Shown here one piece after another: positions 36,296-50,554 of a DNA stretch of 64,000 bases (its first letter is position 1; every line of letters starts with the position of its first letter). The notes beneath the pieces are model-generated. The model saw nothing but the letters and a program-made list of their open reading frames with translations. It searched no databases and was not told the origin of the DNA. Made by a program: the position numbers and the translations under genes. Source of the stretch: Saksenaea vasiformis B4078 (Eukaryota; Mucoromycota; Mucoromycetes; Mucorales; Saksenaeaceae); the NCBI GenBank assembly GCA_000697055.1, contig JNDT01002371.1:124001-188000 (forward strand), written 5' to 3'.

Positions 36296-39016
36296 TCAAT
36301 GGGCATGAGAAGCGACGATCCGATGTAATTCCTGTTTCAGCTACATTAGCAAGATGCTTTTTTCGTTGTATAGCCCAAACCTTTTCCAAATCATCCATAT
36401 TGGACAAACTTGACTGAGGGTCGAAAAATAATGGCGTTTTTTCGCGGGATTCCAGAAAAGTGGCACCGTAATGCACTAAATTGGCAATGTCCACATCGGA
36501 AATACTATCGACCTGGCGCTCACCCGAAGGTGCTGGTCGGACGGCTTTTTCCATCACTGTACCCTGACCGGGAGTTATGAGTGAATATTGGGCTTGGTTG
36601 TTGCACACCTTGCTTCTTAATGTGCCGTGTGGCATTATAATATCGATACCACGATCTGCATTCCTGGTGACAGACATGGTTGGCTGGGCAGCTTGTCTGG
36701 TAACACCTCGTTCTTTCTCGAGAGCCAACAGCGCATTATCAAGACGTCTCAGCACGAGTTCTGTATCTGCATCGAGGTGGGTCACTGGGGTCGGCCGAGC
36801 GGATAGTGGTGAGATTGGAAGGATGGCGGGAGCAACCTTACTTGTGTTGGATAGAAAGGAGGAAGATGAAGACGAGGATGACTGGTCCCTGGGCCGCGGT
36901 TGGGATGCCACGCCTCTAGTTGTTGTAGAGGAACCAGAGGAGGGAGATCTGCGCAAAATAAACAGTTTTTCGACGGAGCCGATCGACAACGTATCGTCAT
37001 GTAAAACTTCGGCAAGTTTGTTGTTCGCAGTCAGGAGTTTTTCTAAAAATGTAATGAGTTACCTGTCAACCTACAATGACGAAAAGGATTTACCTTTCCC
37101 GTTCGTTGCTATTGCTAGACTATAATCGACCGTTCTAGCATCATGCGGCACATGAAACTTGTCTAGCGCAATAGCTGTCAATTCAGCCACTGTGATGTTC
37201 GATGACACAGCCATAATTTTGTCGATCCGTTCCTGCGCCGCGCGTTGCATTTTTTTGCGCCGCAGACTCCTTGTCGAAAATGATCGACCGACAGTGTTGT
37301 TTTTCTCCAGTTTTGAGTCTGTGTAAAGTGACACTTTGACATAAACCTGACCATCCCGCTCATTGACTCGTTTGATGCGTTTATGTAAGTAAAACCGTAT
37401 CGCCGAATCTTCTCCAAACCGTGCTTTTGCTCTCTGTCTTGCTTTGGATACCTGACTGAAATCACCTGCCGAAAACTGTTGAGACAATTGTTTAATGTGC
37501 GTCAGCGACGGCATCGGTGTAGTGAGGTGCGTAGTAAGGGACTTGAAAATAGCAAGGGGTTTGTCTTGGGGCGCAAGTGTGATTTCGTCTAAAAAAGGGT
37601 TGTGATTGTGTAAATAAAAAAATTCGAGCTAGGAAAAATGTACCTCCGTCCATTGGCTTGATGGTGAGATAGTACTCTATGCCGCTGGTGCTTAGTCTTC
37701 TGGAGGCTTTCCCTTCTATTTGAGAAATATGGAAGCGTTCCATGGCCAACATTAAAAGATGTTCTGCATTTGTGTTTTCATCGACCAAAACCGAGTTGTA
37801 AGTTGCGCCGACATTGATATTTCCTGCATAAACACGCAAGACAGAGCGAACTTGTTCGCGTTTAGGAGTCTCTTCAGTCGAGAGTGTGGAAGAAGCAGAA
37901 AGGGAGGAGCCAACATCGGATTCCTCGGAGGGCGTTGTAGCGGGTGAGGGTCTTTTTGTTGCTTCTGGTTTGTCTTTTTTGCCACGAGAAAAAAGTCGGC
38001 GCAAGGTGCCAGCCGTGATCGCTTGGGATGGTTTCTTTTCCTCTTTTTCGGACAACTTTGGCACGGGAGCGGTAGGAGGCGAATGGCAAGCTGAACCTGG
38101 ATCTGCAGCAAGTGTATCACTGTCGTCTGTGGTGCTACACCCCTGGGGCTCCTGATGTGAAGCACGTTCGTGCATATCCATACTCCGCTGATTGGCTTCA
38201 TCGTCTCCGAAATCCTCGTCCTCCATCTCCTCTTCCCACTCCTCATAGGCCTCCTCGAGCTCGTCGTCATCATCCTTACCAGTAAGAATGATCTGCGACT
38301 GCATTTTGAGTTCTTTAGAAACAGCCACCTTTTTTTTATGTTTTCTTGGTGATTTGGGGTCAGATGAAGGAATGGCGGTCGAGGATAGCTGAGTTGAAAT
38401 TCCGAAAACGTCAAGATGCTTCTTTTATCATCAGCCCAAACAAGACTCACCTCGACATTTCGATGTTTATTTAAGCGTGCCAACCGTTCGAAAGGAGTCT
38501 AATCAAAAAGGAAAATAAATAAACAGGTAAATAAAACTGCCGTTGTTGCATCAACATGGTTACCTCTATATTTTCGGCAGGGATATATCCAATCTCGGAC
38601 GTTTTCAGAACCTTGACGAGCCACCAATATGAGTTCGTATCATCTAACAATGTCATTGCGTCCCCTTTTACAACAGATGCTTGACCATCAACTGTTGCAA
38701 CAAATGTGTGGAGTGTATAACAAAGATCGAAATCGATGTTTTCGTCGGGAATACTGGGTGATGAAGTGAATGTTGAACTATCATCCTCGTCTTCTTCCTC
38801 CCCATCCTCTTCTTCGTCATCATCATCATCATCATCGTCGTCGTCATCCTCTTCTTCCTCAGCTTCTTCAGAAATAGTGTCGGTAGCTCGATTGTTTAAT
38901 GGAGTCATAGTATCGGTTTCTTCCTGTATGGTTCCGGTAGCAAGAGAGGGTTGCCATGGTGAGCGTGCATGAGGACGATCGAGTTGTTGCGTGTTGATGA
39001 CCAATGGTTTAGACAT
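36296..39016 (-). CDS. SH3 domain and tandem RA-like domain protein, cell-polarity type
   Basis: Six exons (39016-38564, 38498-38451, 38388-37644, 37588-37094, 37042-36381, 36331-36296) join in phase to 812 residues. The order is: a poly-Asp/Glu stretch at about 55-85; an SH3 domain at about 98-151 (TLHTFVATVDG, SYWWLVKV, IGYIPAENIE); a conserved follow-on TPFERLARLNKHRNVE encoded by its own 48-bp exon; a second acidic patch; then two ubiquitin-fold, Ras-association-like regions at about 349-440 (RSVLRVYAG, MLAMERFHI) and about 500-600 (ALDKFHVPHDA). A Ser-rich region and the short terminal exon (ELHRIVASHAH) end it. The SH3 plus ERLARLN element resembles fungal polarity/formin-regulating SH3 proteins such as Bud14/Tea4; RA-like folds suggest binding to a small GTPase. 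Partners are inferred. Confidence 0.8.
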
Positions 39017-42000
39017 GTAAAGTGTACAACTTTTTTTGGAGGGAACTGAACCGAAGGATAGGGACTGGAATATGGGGTGTCTTTCTTTTTTAGATTTGTA
39101 CTCGCTAAAGAAAAGAAAAAGGTGTATAAGAGTGAGAAAGGAAGTAAGACAAAAGAGAGAGAGGGGAAAGAGAGAAAGAGAGGAAAAAAGAAATTCAGGG
39201 AGCCATCCTTATTTTAAAAAGTGGCGTGGGTGTACATATGTACGTGTGTGAGTTGTGCAGTCGATGTGTGTGGGTATCTTGAGGCGTTTTACTTTTCACA
39301 TAGAATCCGCCGGCCGAATTTTTAAATCCATGTGGTAAAATAATGAGCCCTTTGTAACTTTCTCATCCCTCTTTCCTGGAGCTCTTTTCATAAAAGCCAC
39401 GCTTTCCTTCTGCTATACTCTAAATTATTCTAATCAAACGCAATTAAACCTGTCGATCAATAAAAATCTTAAGTGCTACCTATATCCTACCTTTTAAGGA
39501 AGCTGAAAACGGGACTGGAACACAAAGTCCCGAGTACCTGACTCTTTTGCGAAGACGCGTTTTCCTGTTCTCTTGACGTGAAGTTACTCGGTTTTTGTAT
39601 GATTCGGGTGTCAGTTTAACATTATCTGCCGTTAGTTACCACATGAACTTTATTCCGGGGCATGTTTATTGTTACGTTGATTCCTGTGCTAAGATTTGCA
39701 TGCAACATTTTCCCATGTTCGTGCCAAAGATATGTTGCGTCGTTTGACACAAAAAGGTGCCCCCACTATCTGACACGAAAAACTGTTTCGGATAATAGGT
39801 TATGGTACTTTTTTTTATTCTTCGGTCCTGTTCTCATAAAGCATTCCCAGTAAGCGTATTGATAGATCACTCATACAACGTTATTTTGCTACTTATCGTT
39901 TAAGCTTAAAGGTATCTGTTCCGAAACATCTTGGTTATGTTTTCACTTTCGTTCCTTTACTTCAGTGAGCGTTTCACGTTCACCACCACCAACTCTCCAT
40001 AACAGATCGTCAGAAGCTGCACCGCCTTATGGATGCAGAACTTATTTTCATCTGCAAGTAAAGCGGAAAAATTTCAAATGGACGCAAAAGCATAAGAAAA
40101 CCCTGTAAAAGTTTAGTTTGTTAATGTCTTCGGATGCTGCAAAAAATCGTAGTTTCAATTTTTTTTCCTTTGGTAACTGTAACCACTAGATTTGCCTTTC
40201 AGCAAGTTTCATTTGATCTGGTGTCATTTGGCAAGGCATTATCATTTCTTTTGTCGCCGATATCAGCATTACATATAGTTCCTTGTGCAATTTCGGATGA
40301 TTTCGCTTGAACCTCGGCTCGTTACGTTTACCCTGGGTGTTATTTCGGGTATAGGGCCAATCTTGGTGAACGCGACCGCAATAGAATTTCTCGAATGTTT
40401 AAACGTTTGATGGTAAGTACTGTGACTGAGCGAGTAGCGCTACGCATGATGGTATCGGCTCCTGCCGTATTTACTAGCTACGGTCATGGGCCAAGTAAAC
40501 AGAGCTTTCTGATTCAGCTGCTCGTTTCAGCTTCACACGCGCACAATTCAGACACAGATTCTATTCTCAAGGAAATTATTCGTCTCCAACCTCGGAAACA
40601 GGAATGTTGTATCTGGTAATTTGTAGAAATGAGTGGATGAATATGTAGGTCACCACCTTTTTGATTGCGATCACACGGGATTAGAGACCATAATTGACAA
40701 TGATAACACGCACATGTGAATGCCTATGTGGCGAACTTAGTTAGTGATCACGATCAAACTAGGGGGTTCACCGATGCCACCGATCCTGTCCATAATATTG
40801 GCGCTAATAGTACCACTCGTTCTGACCGCATTCCGATGTTGAGCATGCAGTTGAACAAGCGACGGCGTAGCTATGCTATTGTCTACTCTGTTACTGCTGA
40901 TAGTGTCTGCGATATATATCAACAGTAGTTTACATTATTGACTGAAAAGCTAAGTTTACGTGGAACAATACGTGCAGCATGCTAGAATTCGATTTTTTCG
41001 AAAGTCTTGCGAATATCGGTACACAAGCAAGCGCTTGTACATGCTATGACAATGCAATGAGGTGATTGTTTAATCTGTCTTCTATATTATCCTTGATTCT
41101 CCAAAACTTTGTGAATATCACGCCTAAATCTTTTTGGTTATACAACCTACATCGTAAGTTTAATGTCTTGCACTGCCTTGGAAATATCTGCTCTCACACC
41201 AAGGGAGCAGGCGGTGGTTTCATAATACTGAAAACAGGCATAGCAATTACACATCATTTCATTCTATTCTTCCTTTGTACCCTGCATTCAAAGAAAGGCG
41301 TTGGCTTAAAAGCGGAAAGCCGGTTAATACTATGGAAAGTAATCTATTCAGGTCTTCAAGGGATTGTATTTGTTTACGTGTTGGTATCGCCGATGTGCCA
41401 TTGGAAACTTTATTTGCAGAAATCGGAGAAGATTTCAATTGCGCCTGACCAGTTTGTTTGACGATCGTACGATCATATTCGCTGTTGATTTCCAAGCCCA
41501 AAAGCAGTACAGCTATCAAACATCTCGCCAATGTCGCCCTATTATAAAACCAGCTTTTTAACTACCAATGCATGACAGAGTCCTAAATACATGACGTTAA
41601 ATTATTATCGGCAGCGGCCCGTTAGAAGCACGCATGCCAAGAATTATGTAGACAAGGATATACTCCAACATGACAGATTAAGGACGCCGGAAAAAGGCTT
41701 CTTCTAATTGAATGAAGCAACAGCTTTGCTACGGATCCTATTTCCATTTTTCGCTTGAATCAACCATATCTCGAAAAGAGCAGCTAAGGGTCTCTTTTCA
41801 ACTTAACTTGCTACAGCGGGAATAACTGGCACTATCTAGTTACAGCATGGATGTACGTTTAGTATTCCACCCTTGATTTTCCAAGTTATTTCCCTCGAAT
41901 AGTCCCTAATTAAATTTGAAGTAGACCGTAAGGCACAGGCTATAATGCAGTACTGAGCTTTCAAGGTTACATATCATCGATCTGGCTGATATCCAGGTGT

Positions 42001-43666
42001 CCTCTGTTTGCGCGATAGAATAGAACCACACACGCGTTCAATTAGCGCTGTGAACTTCTAATAATATTCTGGCTGATTGTCAATGTTACTTGCTGAAGCG
42101 CCATCTACCCAATGTCTCGGTTTAACTCGATCGGAAATACGGTCAAAAAAGGATGCCACACGCCCAAAACAATATGGACTTCTATTTGATTTGGCAAAAA
42201 GTTATCTTTGTACTATAATTAGATAGTTAATTAGCCCATGCTGTCCTTGGTAAACATAACCTGCAGAAGAACCATACAGGGCTTCTAAGCATACGACGAT
42301 GAGGGGAATATAAGTTGTAGGGAATCAGACAATGTAATGAGAAATTGATCTCGAACCGGAGAGCCTGTAGATATCTAATGTAAGCTTTGTACAACCAGAT
42401 ATCCTTTGCTTCTGGAGCTTACAACTACCTTTGAAGGGCCTTCAAATCAATTAAAACCTGAAAAGCACAGACGTAAAACCAGTCGCGAAAGATTCTGCAA
42501 ACATACTATGCACTATACATCTTGGCGTCCTAACACATGCGACTAATCGGAATAAACATACCAACCCAATAGCGTGAGGGTTTCCAAAAGAGAAGGTTTC
42601 CAAAAGGGAAGTAAATGTTGCTTTCAGGAAGCCATTGCTGAAGAGGCGACGTGAAGATATGCACGTCCCATGCACACCTAAGCTTTTCTTGGGAAGCCGG
42701 TTCTGTATCCCGTGTTTCTCAAACGTAGTTTTCAATAACTTAGGATACTGCGGCATTTCTGCTGTTATGGACCTGTTGTAGAATGCTATACATAGGTGAA
42801 TCATTTCCTTCCTTTTTTCTTATTCAAGTTTCGTGTAAGACTTTGTTACTCCTTTGATCACGGTGCAACGACTGCATAGTTCCTCTACATGTAGCGGTTA
42901 TCGGTAACTTGAAAATAGCATTCATTAATACAAGCCAATGCTTGTTTGAAGACCACAAGAGCTTGCGTCTGACAAACTGAATACCGTTTATGGTTGAATA
43001 ATACGGCATTTTATTGCTACGAGATGGAAAGCCTGATTTATTGCTGGACTCATTTTCGAGATCAGCTTTTTTTTTTCTCTTGGTAACAGTTGACTTGGAA
43101 AATATATCCGGAGAGTCTTGTAACACACAGCTTCGATACCAATACGATTTCCAGAAATAGGACAAAAATGGGCTGTCCCGACCCAATAGGTCAAGTAGAG
43201 AATTCAATGTAGGTTCACCAGTTCAACTGTAGCAGAGCTATTCTCCATTTTATCGTCTCCAATATGTTCAGTTTTTTCTTGAGCTGTGTTAAAGAGCACT
43301 GTCCGCTCGGCAACCATGGAGTTGGACAAATTCTATTATGAGAGAACAATCTTGTGAAACGTCAAGATATAGGACCGCAAAGCAGGATTAGGCATTCAAT
43401 ACTATGTTTTCCTGTTCGGCCTAACAAAATAAAAACTGAGTTGTGGAGTTAGACTGTATCCCTTTTTAAAGCAATTCTGAAACATTTGTGATGCAATCCT
43501 TAGGAACTGTAACACGGTTTCTATCTGAGCATGGACATGTTTTAATGCGTGGAAGAACGGGTAACTGTGGGAATTCCTCCCTTTGTCTAATTGCATTCGT
43601 AAGAAAGCAACGATGGTTTGTTTTGTCTAACTAATTGGTTGATTTTTTATACAAATTTTTTTCTTT
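39017..43666. other. Gene-poor stretch
   Basis: No gene accepted. A GA-rich segment just upstream of the SH3 gene (about 39145-39190) is its probable 5' region. Other short frames (40395-40619, 40716-40928, 41066-41461, 42451-42804, 42824-43207) have ordinary composition but no family I recognise. A perfect 12-bp palindrome GATCGTACGATC lies at 41463-41474, and GTTTCCAAAAG is tandemly repeated near 42588-42612. Confidence 0.5.
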
Positions 43667-46285
43667 TTACTCCAGGGAAAAGCTTGAAAATATCGCCCTG
43701 ATGTAAGGTGCCAGTTTCGGTCGTTGCTGCGCAATAACGGTTAACTCTCTTTCGTAGGGCATGAAATAGACGTGACTATGAGCATCTTTCGAAAGTAACC
43801 GTAGCAGATGGGCCGCCACTAATGCTGCTCCTTGGACGTCAGAATTATCGACATAAAAAGTCGGTGCTGTCTGACTGGGAGCCGGCTCATGTTCAAAGTG
43901 CGTCGATAGATGGCTTGCCATTTCATCCTTGCCTCTAAATTCTTGAGGGTCGGCACAGTCGGTCCACATGCATCCAGATGCTGTATCCGATTGGCCAATA
44001 TGATCTCTTATAACGTGTCTTTGTAGATGCAATTCGTCCGAGAATGTTTGCGAACAATCCGTCCACTGGCACAACAGCTCGGACCCTATGTAAGCGCTGA
44101 GTTTGTTTCACGTTGCACAGCATATTCTCTTACCATCTTGAAGGATATTCATCTTGATTTGAATGCCTTTTACAGAAATCCCTTCGAATACAGGCCCCGT
44201 CGAGGCCAGCAAACTTCCCGAAGTGCTGGAAGAAATGGGGAAGGCAATTTTTAGCACTGTATAAAAATCCTTCATTTTCAGTGCTTTCTCATGTCCAAAT
44301 CGCATCTCATACAGAAGATACATGTCATCCAGGGATAGTACGCTGCTTGGATCGGCAACTTCAAACTTGTCCTTTAACCTGCATCAATAAATTTACTTTT
44401 AGCTCTCAAATGTGCTTTTGCTTGATTTGTATATTTGTCATTAGTTACCATCCCAAACACCGATAAGGTTCATCCAATTGTTGATATGCTCCAAGATTGG
44501 GAACGCACGGAACATTTCCATGCATATGGAGACTAGACATCGAATCGCTTGGTGAAAGTGGCTGAGGAGGACTTGGTACAAATTCTTGATCTTCTTTTAC
44601 GATTATGGGAGAAAAGAATTTGGTCTTGGACATTAACAATGATACCAAAATGCCAATGTCTGAACCCGAGTGCATCGTCAGAAGTTGCAAGCGGAAAATA
44701 CTTGAAATACGCGTATATTGATAGAGATATTCCAGTGCAGTTCCTATTAACTCCTCATCATTCATGACAAGTAAGTGCGCGATACGCTCTGCTATATGAG
44801 CCGAGCCCGACAGCAGATGGAAATGATTCTTCTCGTTTAGGGCAAGGATAGTCAAGATCCGCACAGATCCGATCACCAGTCGCCGCTCATTTGCGTACAC
44901 GAAACTCACGAGACAGGATATATACTCGTCATAAGGTGCCAGCTCGATGTGGGATGCAATGTTTTCAAGAATGTCGATACAATGACTGTGATGAGGTGAC
45001 GCGCCAACAAGGCTCCTGACGATCATTCCTTTTAACCTACAACTGGCTGCAAGAATTTTGGCATTGATTTCTATGAAGGAAAAGTTACGAACAATATGGA
45101 GAATCTTGAGGAGATGATCGGTCGATGGGGTCATGTTGTCTAGTCCTGCGCCGTCTGAAGAATACATTCGTAGCAGAGGTTCGGCTTGCATTAGCAATAG
45201 GTCCAATAAAAGTGGCACCTTATCCAGTCGTAGTTGTTCAGGGCACTCAAATGAAATGGTCACAACCTTGCTTAATGCCCAATCCACATCGCTAGCTGAC
45301 GTAGACTGAAGAGAATATAGAATATGCTGTCGATCGTTGTCATTCAAAATATGACCTGATTGTATTTGTATTAACGTGGATCACAGTCGAAGGGCAACGC
45401 CACGAAATGTACTTACCTGCGTGGTCGTTCAAAGTATCTTCGATGGAATGTATATGATGAGAGGGCTGCGTTTGATGATGTAATTCGGATATGGCACATT
45501 GATGCGGTTTGTCGGTGATTGCAATTTGTCCAAACGGCGGGCATGGGTCGGCCACTGCTGCGTTTGGGAAACCTGGAGGCCAGGCAAACACGTCAACAGG
45601 GATATGCTGTGAACTTTGATCGGGTTTGATGGGTGCATATGTATGTGTAACGGTGTGATGACAATGTTTCTGAGCTAAAACCGTCCAAGATGAGTAACCA
45701 CCATCTTCCCAAAAAGTACATTACATTGTTGGTTTTTATATGTCTTGCCAGCAAGCGTCGATGCCTTGTGTGCGTTAGGTCCCATTAACTCTTTTGGAGG
45801 GACCCAAGTCTTGCCCCACACGTTCTCTTCTTCCCATCCGAGCTAAACATCGAAAATCTTTCGCATACACATGAATTGTATATATCACGGTTTGCTTACC
45901 AGGTTTCTAATATAGAGACCCTTTAATATGTAGGCGCTATTGGTACACGTCGACGGGAATTTGAAGACATCGCCAACGTGTTTCCAGTTACGACTTTTGG
46001 TGACCTTGTTGATATAAATTAATCATTTGCCTTCCTTGGCCAATTCTATACCTGATCGAATCCTCCAGCTGAAACTACAGTCTTATACAGAACGAGAAGA
46101 TCCAGCTTCTTTCCACCGAGAACAGGCTCGGCCTGTAAGGTCGTTCTAAAAAGGCTCATGAGCACTCCTGATCTCCATAAAATGTGCACCATTCCTTACC
46201 CTTTCTGAATGTGGAAATTCCTAAGATCGTTTATAAACGCAATGTATTCGTCTGTCCTGTTGATGGCGTCAACAACCTTGGCCAT
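43667..46285 (-). CDS. ARID-RFX-zinc-finger protein, Rsc9/ARID2-like chromatin remodelling subunit
   Basis: Eight exons on the minus strand, 46285-46200, 46145-46052, 46004-45900, 45842-45725, 45674-45417, 45355-44449, 44378-44134 and 44085-43667, are phase-consistent and give 743 residues. An ARID DNA-binding domain fills about residues 13-110: FINDLRNFHI, LGGKKLDLLVLY, AGGFDQV, NWKHVGDVF, TCTNSAYILK. After a Pro/His/Gln-rich linker comes an armadillo-like helical region (exon 6), an RFX-like segment (about 523-604, CLGWLKDKFEVADPSSV), and two C2H2 zinc fingers starting CQWTDC and CMWTDC. This domain order is that of Rsc9 in RSC and ARID2 in PBAF, ATP-dependent nucleosome remodellers. The start is the first ATG of exon 1 after an in-frame stop; an additional upstream exon is possible. 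Confidence 0.88.
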
Positions 46286-49200
46286 GGCATTCAATCGAGC
46301 TTCTCCAGTGGATGGAAGCTGCCTTTGTTCGGTGTGCGAAGACTTTCAGTTTCTGGCTGCGCGCCAAAAAAGGGAGCTTCGCTAAATTCCCCGTCACAAC
46401 GGTGATTTTGCGGCGCTTGAAGTTGTTTTTGGCAACAGCAAAGAGAATGAGACGTCGTGTTGAATAGCCAGGTTGATCTTTATACCATCAGATAAAATTC
46501 ACATTAGTCATTTTACTCCATCATATCATATAGGTTGGTTTTTTTTCCATTGAAAATGTGCCCTCATTTGCCAAGTCAGCCGCTTTCGTGCATAGTCCTC
46601 AATTACTTCATCGTTTCACGCAGAGGACAACTACAGTAATCGTCATCTTACCCCTTATTTGTTGTGATCGGTAGTACTTACATAATTCAGGGTCCTCTAC
46701 GGGAACATCCATATGAATTTAATTAGCTTGGAATAGCGTTTGAGGCAATAAAGAGAGAGTCTTCCTATTTTATGTCGTGGATATGTATGCATCGAGTAAA
46801 TCAAATCATATCTGACAAGGCGCTACATCTATGAAAGACATTGTCTCGCATAGAATTTAGGATTGCTTCTCTATTTGTCACTAACTTGTTTATGGTAATC
46901 AGAAGGGTCATGTACTAAAGCAAGCCAGCTGCAGGGAAAGCGATTATTAAGCGAAGCTAACACCTGGTGCAAGAACAGAGATCCCTGAAGGGGTTGAGGA
47001 TGAATGACAAACATATTTGTGCATAAAGATTTGATCTGCTAGTAACGAGATCTAGTAAACTGCGTTAAGCTGTTTATGGTTTACTCTATTCCGTAAACGT
47101 TGTAACCCTCTATTAATAGATAGTCCGTTTCAAAAGCCATCCTACAACAAAAATTCGCGGAGTACCTTGATCCGAACATATGAATTGTGACAAAAGAATC
47201 GTCCCGTTTTAAATTACGAATTCTGAAATTTCGTGACTGATTGAAGCGTAGTAGGAATAACGCACAGTAAGAGATATATCCTATCGAAAAAGACGATTAT
47301 GAACTCTGCGATTTGACAATCACTACCTCCTATAGTTTATCAGGGGTACGACCTTTTCCTTTTTTATCATGTCCTTTCATTTGTTTGTTATTATTAGTGC
47401 TCCCGATTGTCAACTAATCTCTCCTTCATGCTTGCAGTTGGCCGGGTTACTCTTTGCCCTAACGTAAACTGCTTAGCGTCAAAACAATCTGAGCTTGGTT
47501 ATTATTTAGATCACAGTTAATCGGGTGGCTAATCCGAAAGCGAGTACACGATCTTCTCAGTTGGAATCCATTGTGCAAACGAAAATGTTTGCTACTTCGG
47601 TCATTACTCCTTTCTGCAAAGGCCAAGACATTGTTCCACTAGCATCGAGCTGTGCTTATATACATCTTCGATATGGAAAATAGGTACCATAGTTATTTTA
47701 TTGCAACATTTGTTCCAGAAAAGCTTATGCGACTATTCTACACCCACGCTAGTGGTAGAGATACAGGCACAATCAAATCAGATTAAGAGAGACGAAACAG
47801 CGAAGCACAACAAAATTCTTGGTGTAGTTATTATTACTGGAGTATAGCTTATATATAGACTGAAGTAACGCTAAGTGTAATGATGGTATTCAACGTGGGA
47901 AGATCTCCTCTAAGTCTCGCATGGCTATACGCGTCAGGTTACAGCAGTTAAAGCTTAAAGAATTTTGCACAGGAAATCGGCTGATTTGATTGTCTCAAAA
48001 ATTGGATCTGCAATGTGCGCAGCTAGAAAACTTTATGTCTTCCCAGTGGATAGACAAAAAAAATATTACAGAAAAGGATATATGCTCGATTTGTTGGTTG
48101 CTATTTTGTACATTTTTTTAATAGACGAAGGACTTAAGGCATCACAAAACAGCGTGAAAAGTATTCACCCGTATATAATGAGCCCTTCTCGGGAAATACG
48201 AAGGAATTTTCTCCGATATCAGATAAGCTAATACGTTGTGTATAAGAATAAATGTGGAATGAAAATAAGTACAGTTATAACAAACTTTTCTTCTGAAAGA
48301 TAGGGATAATGTTTGATTTAACAAGTTCTATATTGGAGAAGGAATGATTCCAAATTCTTCATTATCTATTCATTTACAGAGATGTACATCGTGATAGATC
48401 GCTTGTTGGTCACGCCTTTGATATCGAGGTCCAAGAAATTGGACATACAAAAAGTAGTAATTACGCTATGAGCAATTATTTCCATGCTGGGATTATCAAT
48501 AAAATGCTAAATCATGGTGGATAATTTAACGGCAGATATCAGTTAATCGAAAGCACAATTAAAAAGCACATCAATAAACCATAGAGTGATACGATAATTA
48601 TCTGTAGGATCATTCCTACGGAGAATATCCGATCCTTAGCTTAAAATACTCTAATCTGCAAGATATTGAGATACTGTGTATTTGCTACTTTTCTCTAACG
48701 ATAACAGATGTGGAGATGCACTAGGCCCGGTAATTCTCGAGAAATCCCCATTGTAACTCTCCATGGTAATTTAAAGCAGGCAATAGAATCGTCAAACTCG
48801 AAAGAGTACGTTATTGCCGAGTCGTCGAAGAAAGTGATACTGGTGCGAGTGAAGGAACATGAGATCGTCGGCATGACCGAGCTGATAGGGGGACAAATTG
48901 AAATTCACAAAGACCGCAAATAGATGAGAATCGCTGTTAAGTGAACTGTAGTGTCAAGTAGCAGCACGGTCCATTCGAGGATCTCAAACATGAGTACGGG
49001 GAGGATCGAAGCGCCGAAGGAGATCATATTAACGACATTGTTCATAGAAAAAAAAATCCAATACGAAAATAGAAAATAGAAACCTAGTTCCCGAGTATTT
49101 CACAAAGATCAACGCTAAAAGAACAACAGCAGGGTCCTTCCTCCAATCAAGGAGTACATGATTCTTTTTTTTTTGCACTCTTTTGGCAGCTTCTTGTTGT

Positions 49201-50554
49201 GTTGCTCGAAGAAATGATTAATTTATTATACGCAGTTATAGACAACAACAAAAATATTGCCAAACTTGATACCAATTATCCCGCAAGATAAGTATTTCTC
49301 GGTTGGTTTCTGGCTTCGGTATAGTACAGACGGATGTCACAAAATCTAGAGAGCATAAAAAAGCTGGAAGAGTGTCTGCAGTGGTGACATTCGAGTTACC
49401 CTGGGGAAAATGGCAACGGGTGCACAGAAAGCGTTAGTAACTTTCTGCAGTAAATTAAAGGGAGACACTATCAGCGTCAAAAATGCATCGAACAATGAAA
49501 ACATGCCATATTTCTCCAGATTATTCTATCTGGACTTTTGAGGACTAACTTGATAACATATCCATACCATAAAGGAACAACATAAACAGTAAAATTAGTA
49601 CATTCTGGAAGTGTAGTGCTGCAATTGCGGCACAGACATGAGCTTTTTGTCATTCCTGCCATTTCGGTGGAACCGAAGTGTGTTGATTGAGCCTATAACT
49701 GGTTCGGCATGCAAGCATATATCAGGGGAATAGTGCAAACTTCTCGGTACCCGACATGTCTAATAGTAGGTAGCCACAGAGATGTATCTTTCTCCTTTAC
49801 TGCTGCTGACTCCAATGATTAGATTCTCCGAATGAAACGGTGCCACTATTCGGCAGCAATTTTTGTCACGAATCGCTTTGACTGATTTTGGCAACTCAAA
49901 AATTCATTAGAATTTTATTTATTATCTTTTTGCCATGAACGAGTAGTTATCAAAGGGATCCACACGCAAATATTTGTCATTACGATGCGTTGAGAAATTT
50001 CCGGAAGTAATCGCCCTGGAGAACCAGTTACATCTTTGATCTTTCCACATTACTCCCCTTTCTCACGCTCTCATTCTGTTTCTTTTTTATTTTTACTGCT
50101 ATACAAGGTAGGGGTTATGTGTCTTTCGCAAACAAATAGGAGTAACTGGAATATTATGATGCTGCAGGTAAACCCATTTTCTGTTAGGCCAAAATAGAAA
50201 ATAGAATCCCCAGGTATTAACTACCACCACGTCTGCCGTAGCCTTGTATGTTATTGACTAATTGAGAAGCAACATTTACTGAAGGATCTGAGCACCTAAT
50301 AGTAATAAACGTACAAATGTCGGGGTGCATAGCTCTTGTCATTGATTCTGCTCCAGAGTCCCCCCTTAGACCCTGGCCGTCGTGCGAGGACCAGTTAATC
50401 GTTAATGGTATTATCAGGAATTGCACGCTTCCATCATAGAGCAAGTTTTCCTTCAGCGCAAAAGGATATTAAGCATGTCGCGCACTCCCCCATTATTGTC
50501 GTTTGCTCGGGAGTTAAAAGGGGCCGTTTTCGGGTCAAACACCGACAGCAAACA
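46286..50554. other. Gene-poor stretch
   Basis: No gene accepted. Frames at 47965-48231 and 48708-48923 are open for 88 and 71 codons and of normal composition, but have no recognised domain, splice context or start support. The region has scattered A/T-rich parts (48500-49300). It might include the 5' region of the ARID gene up to about 46450. Confidence 0.5.

Noticed and set aside
41463..41474. 12-bp perfect palindrome GATCGTACGATC
   Set aside because: Short enough to arise by chance in 64 kb and without neighbouring copies or gene context.
48708..48923. 71-codon frame with balanced composition
   Set aside because: No recognised domain, no splice or promoter context; kept only as a note in the intergenic entry.
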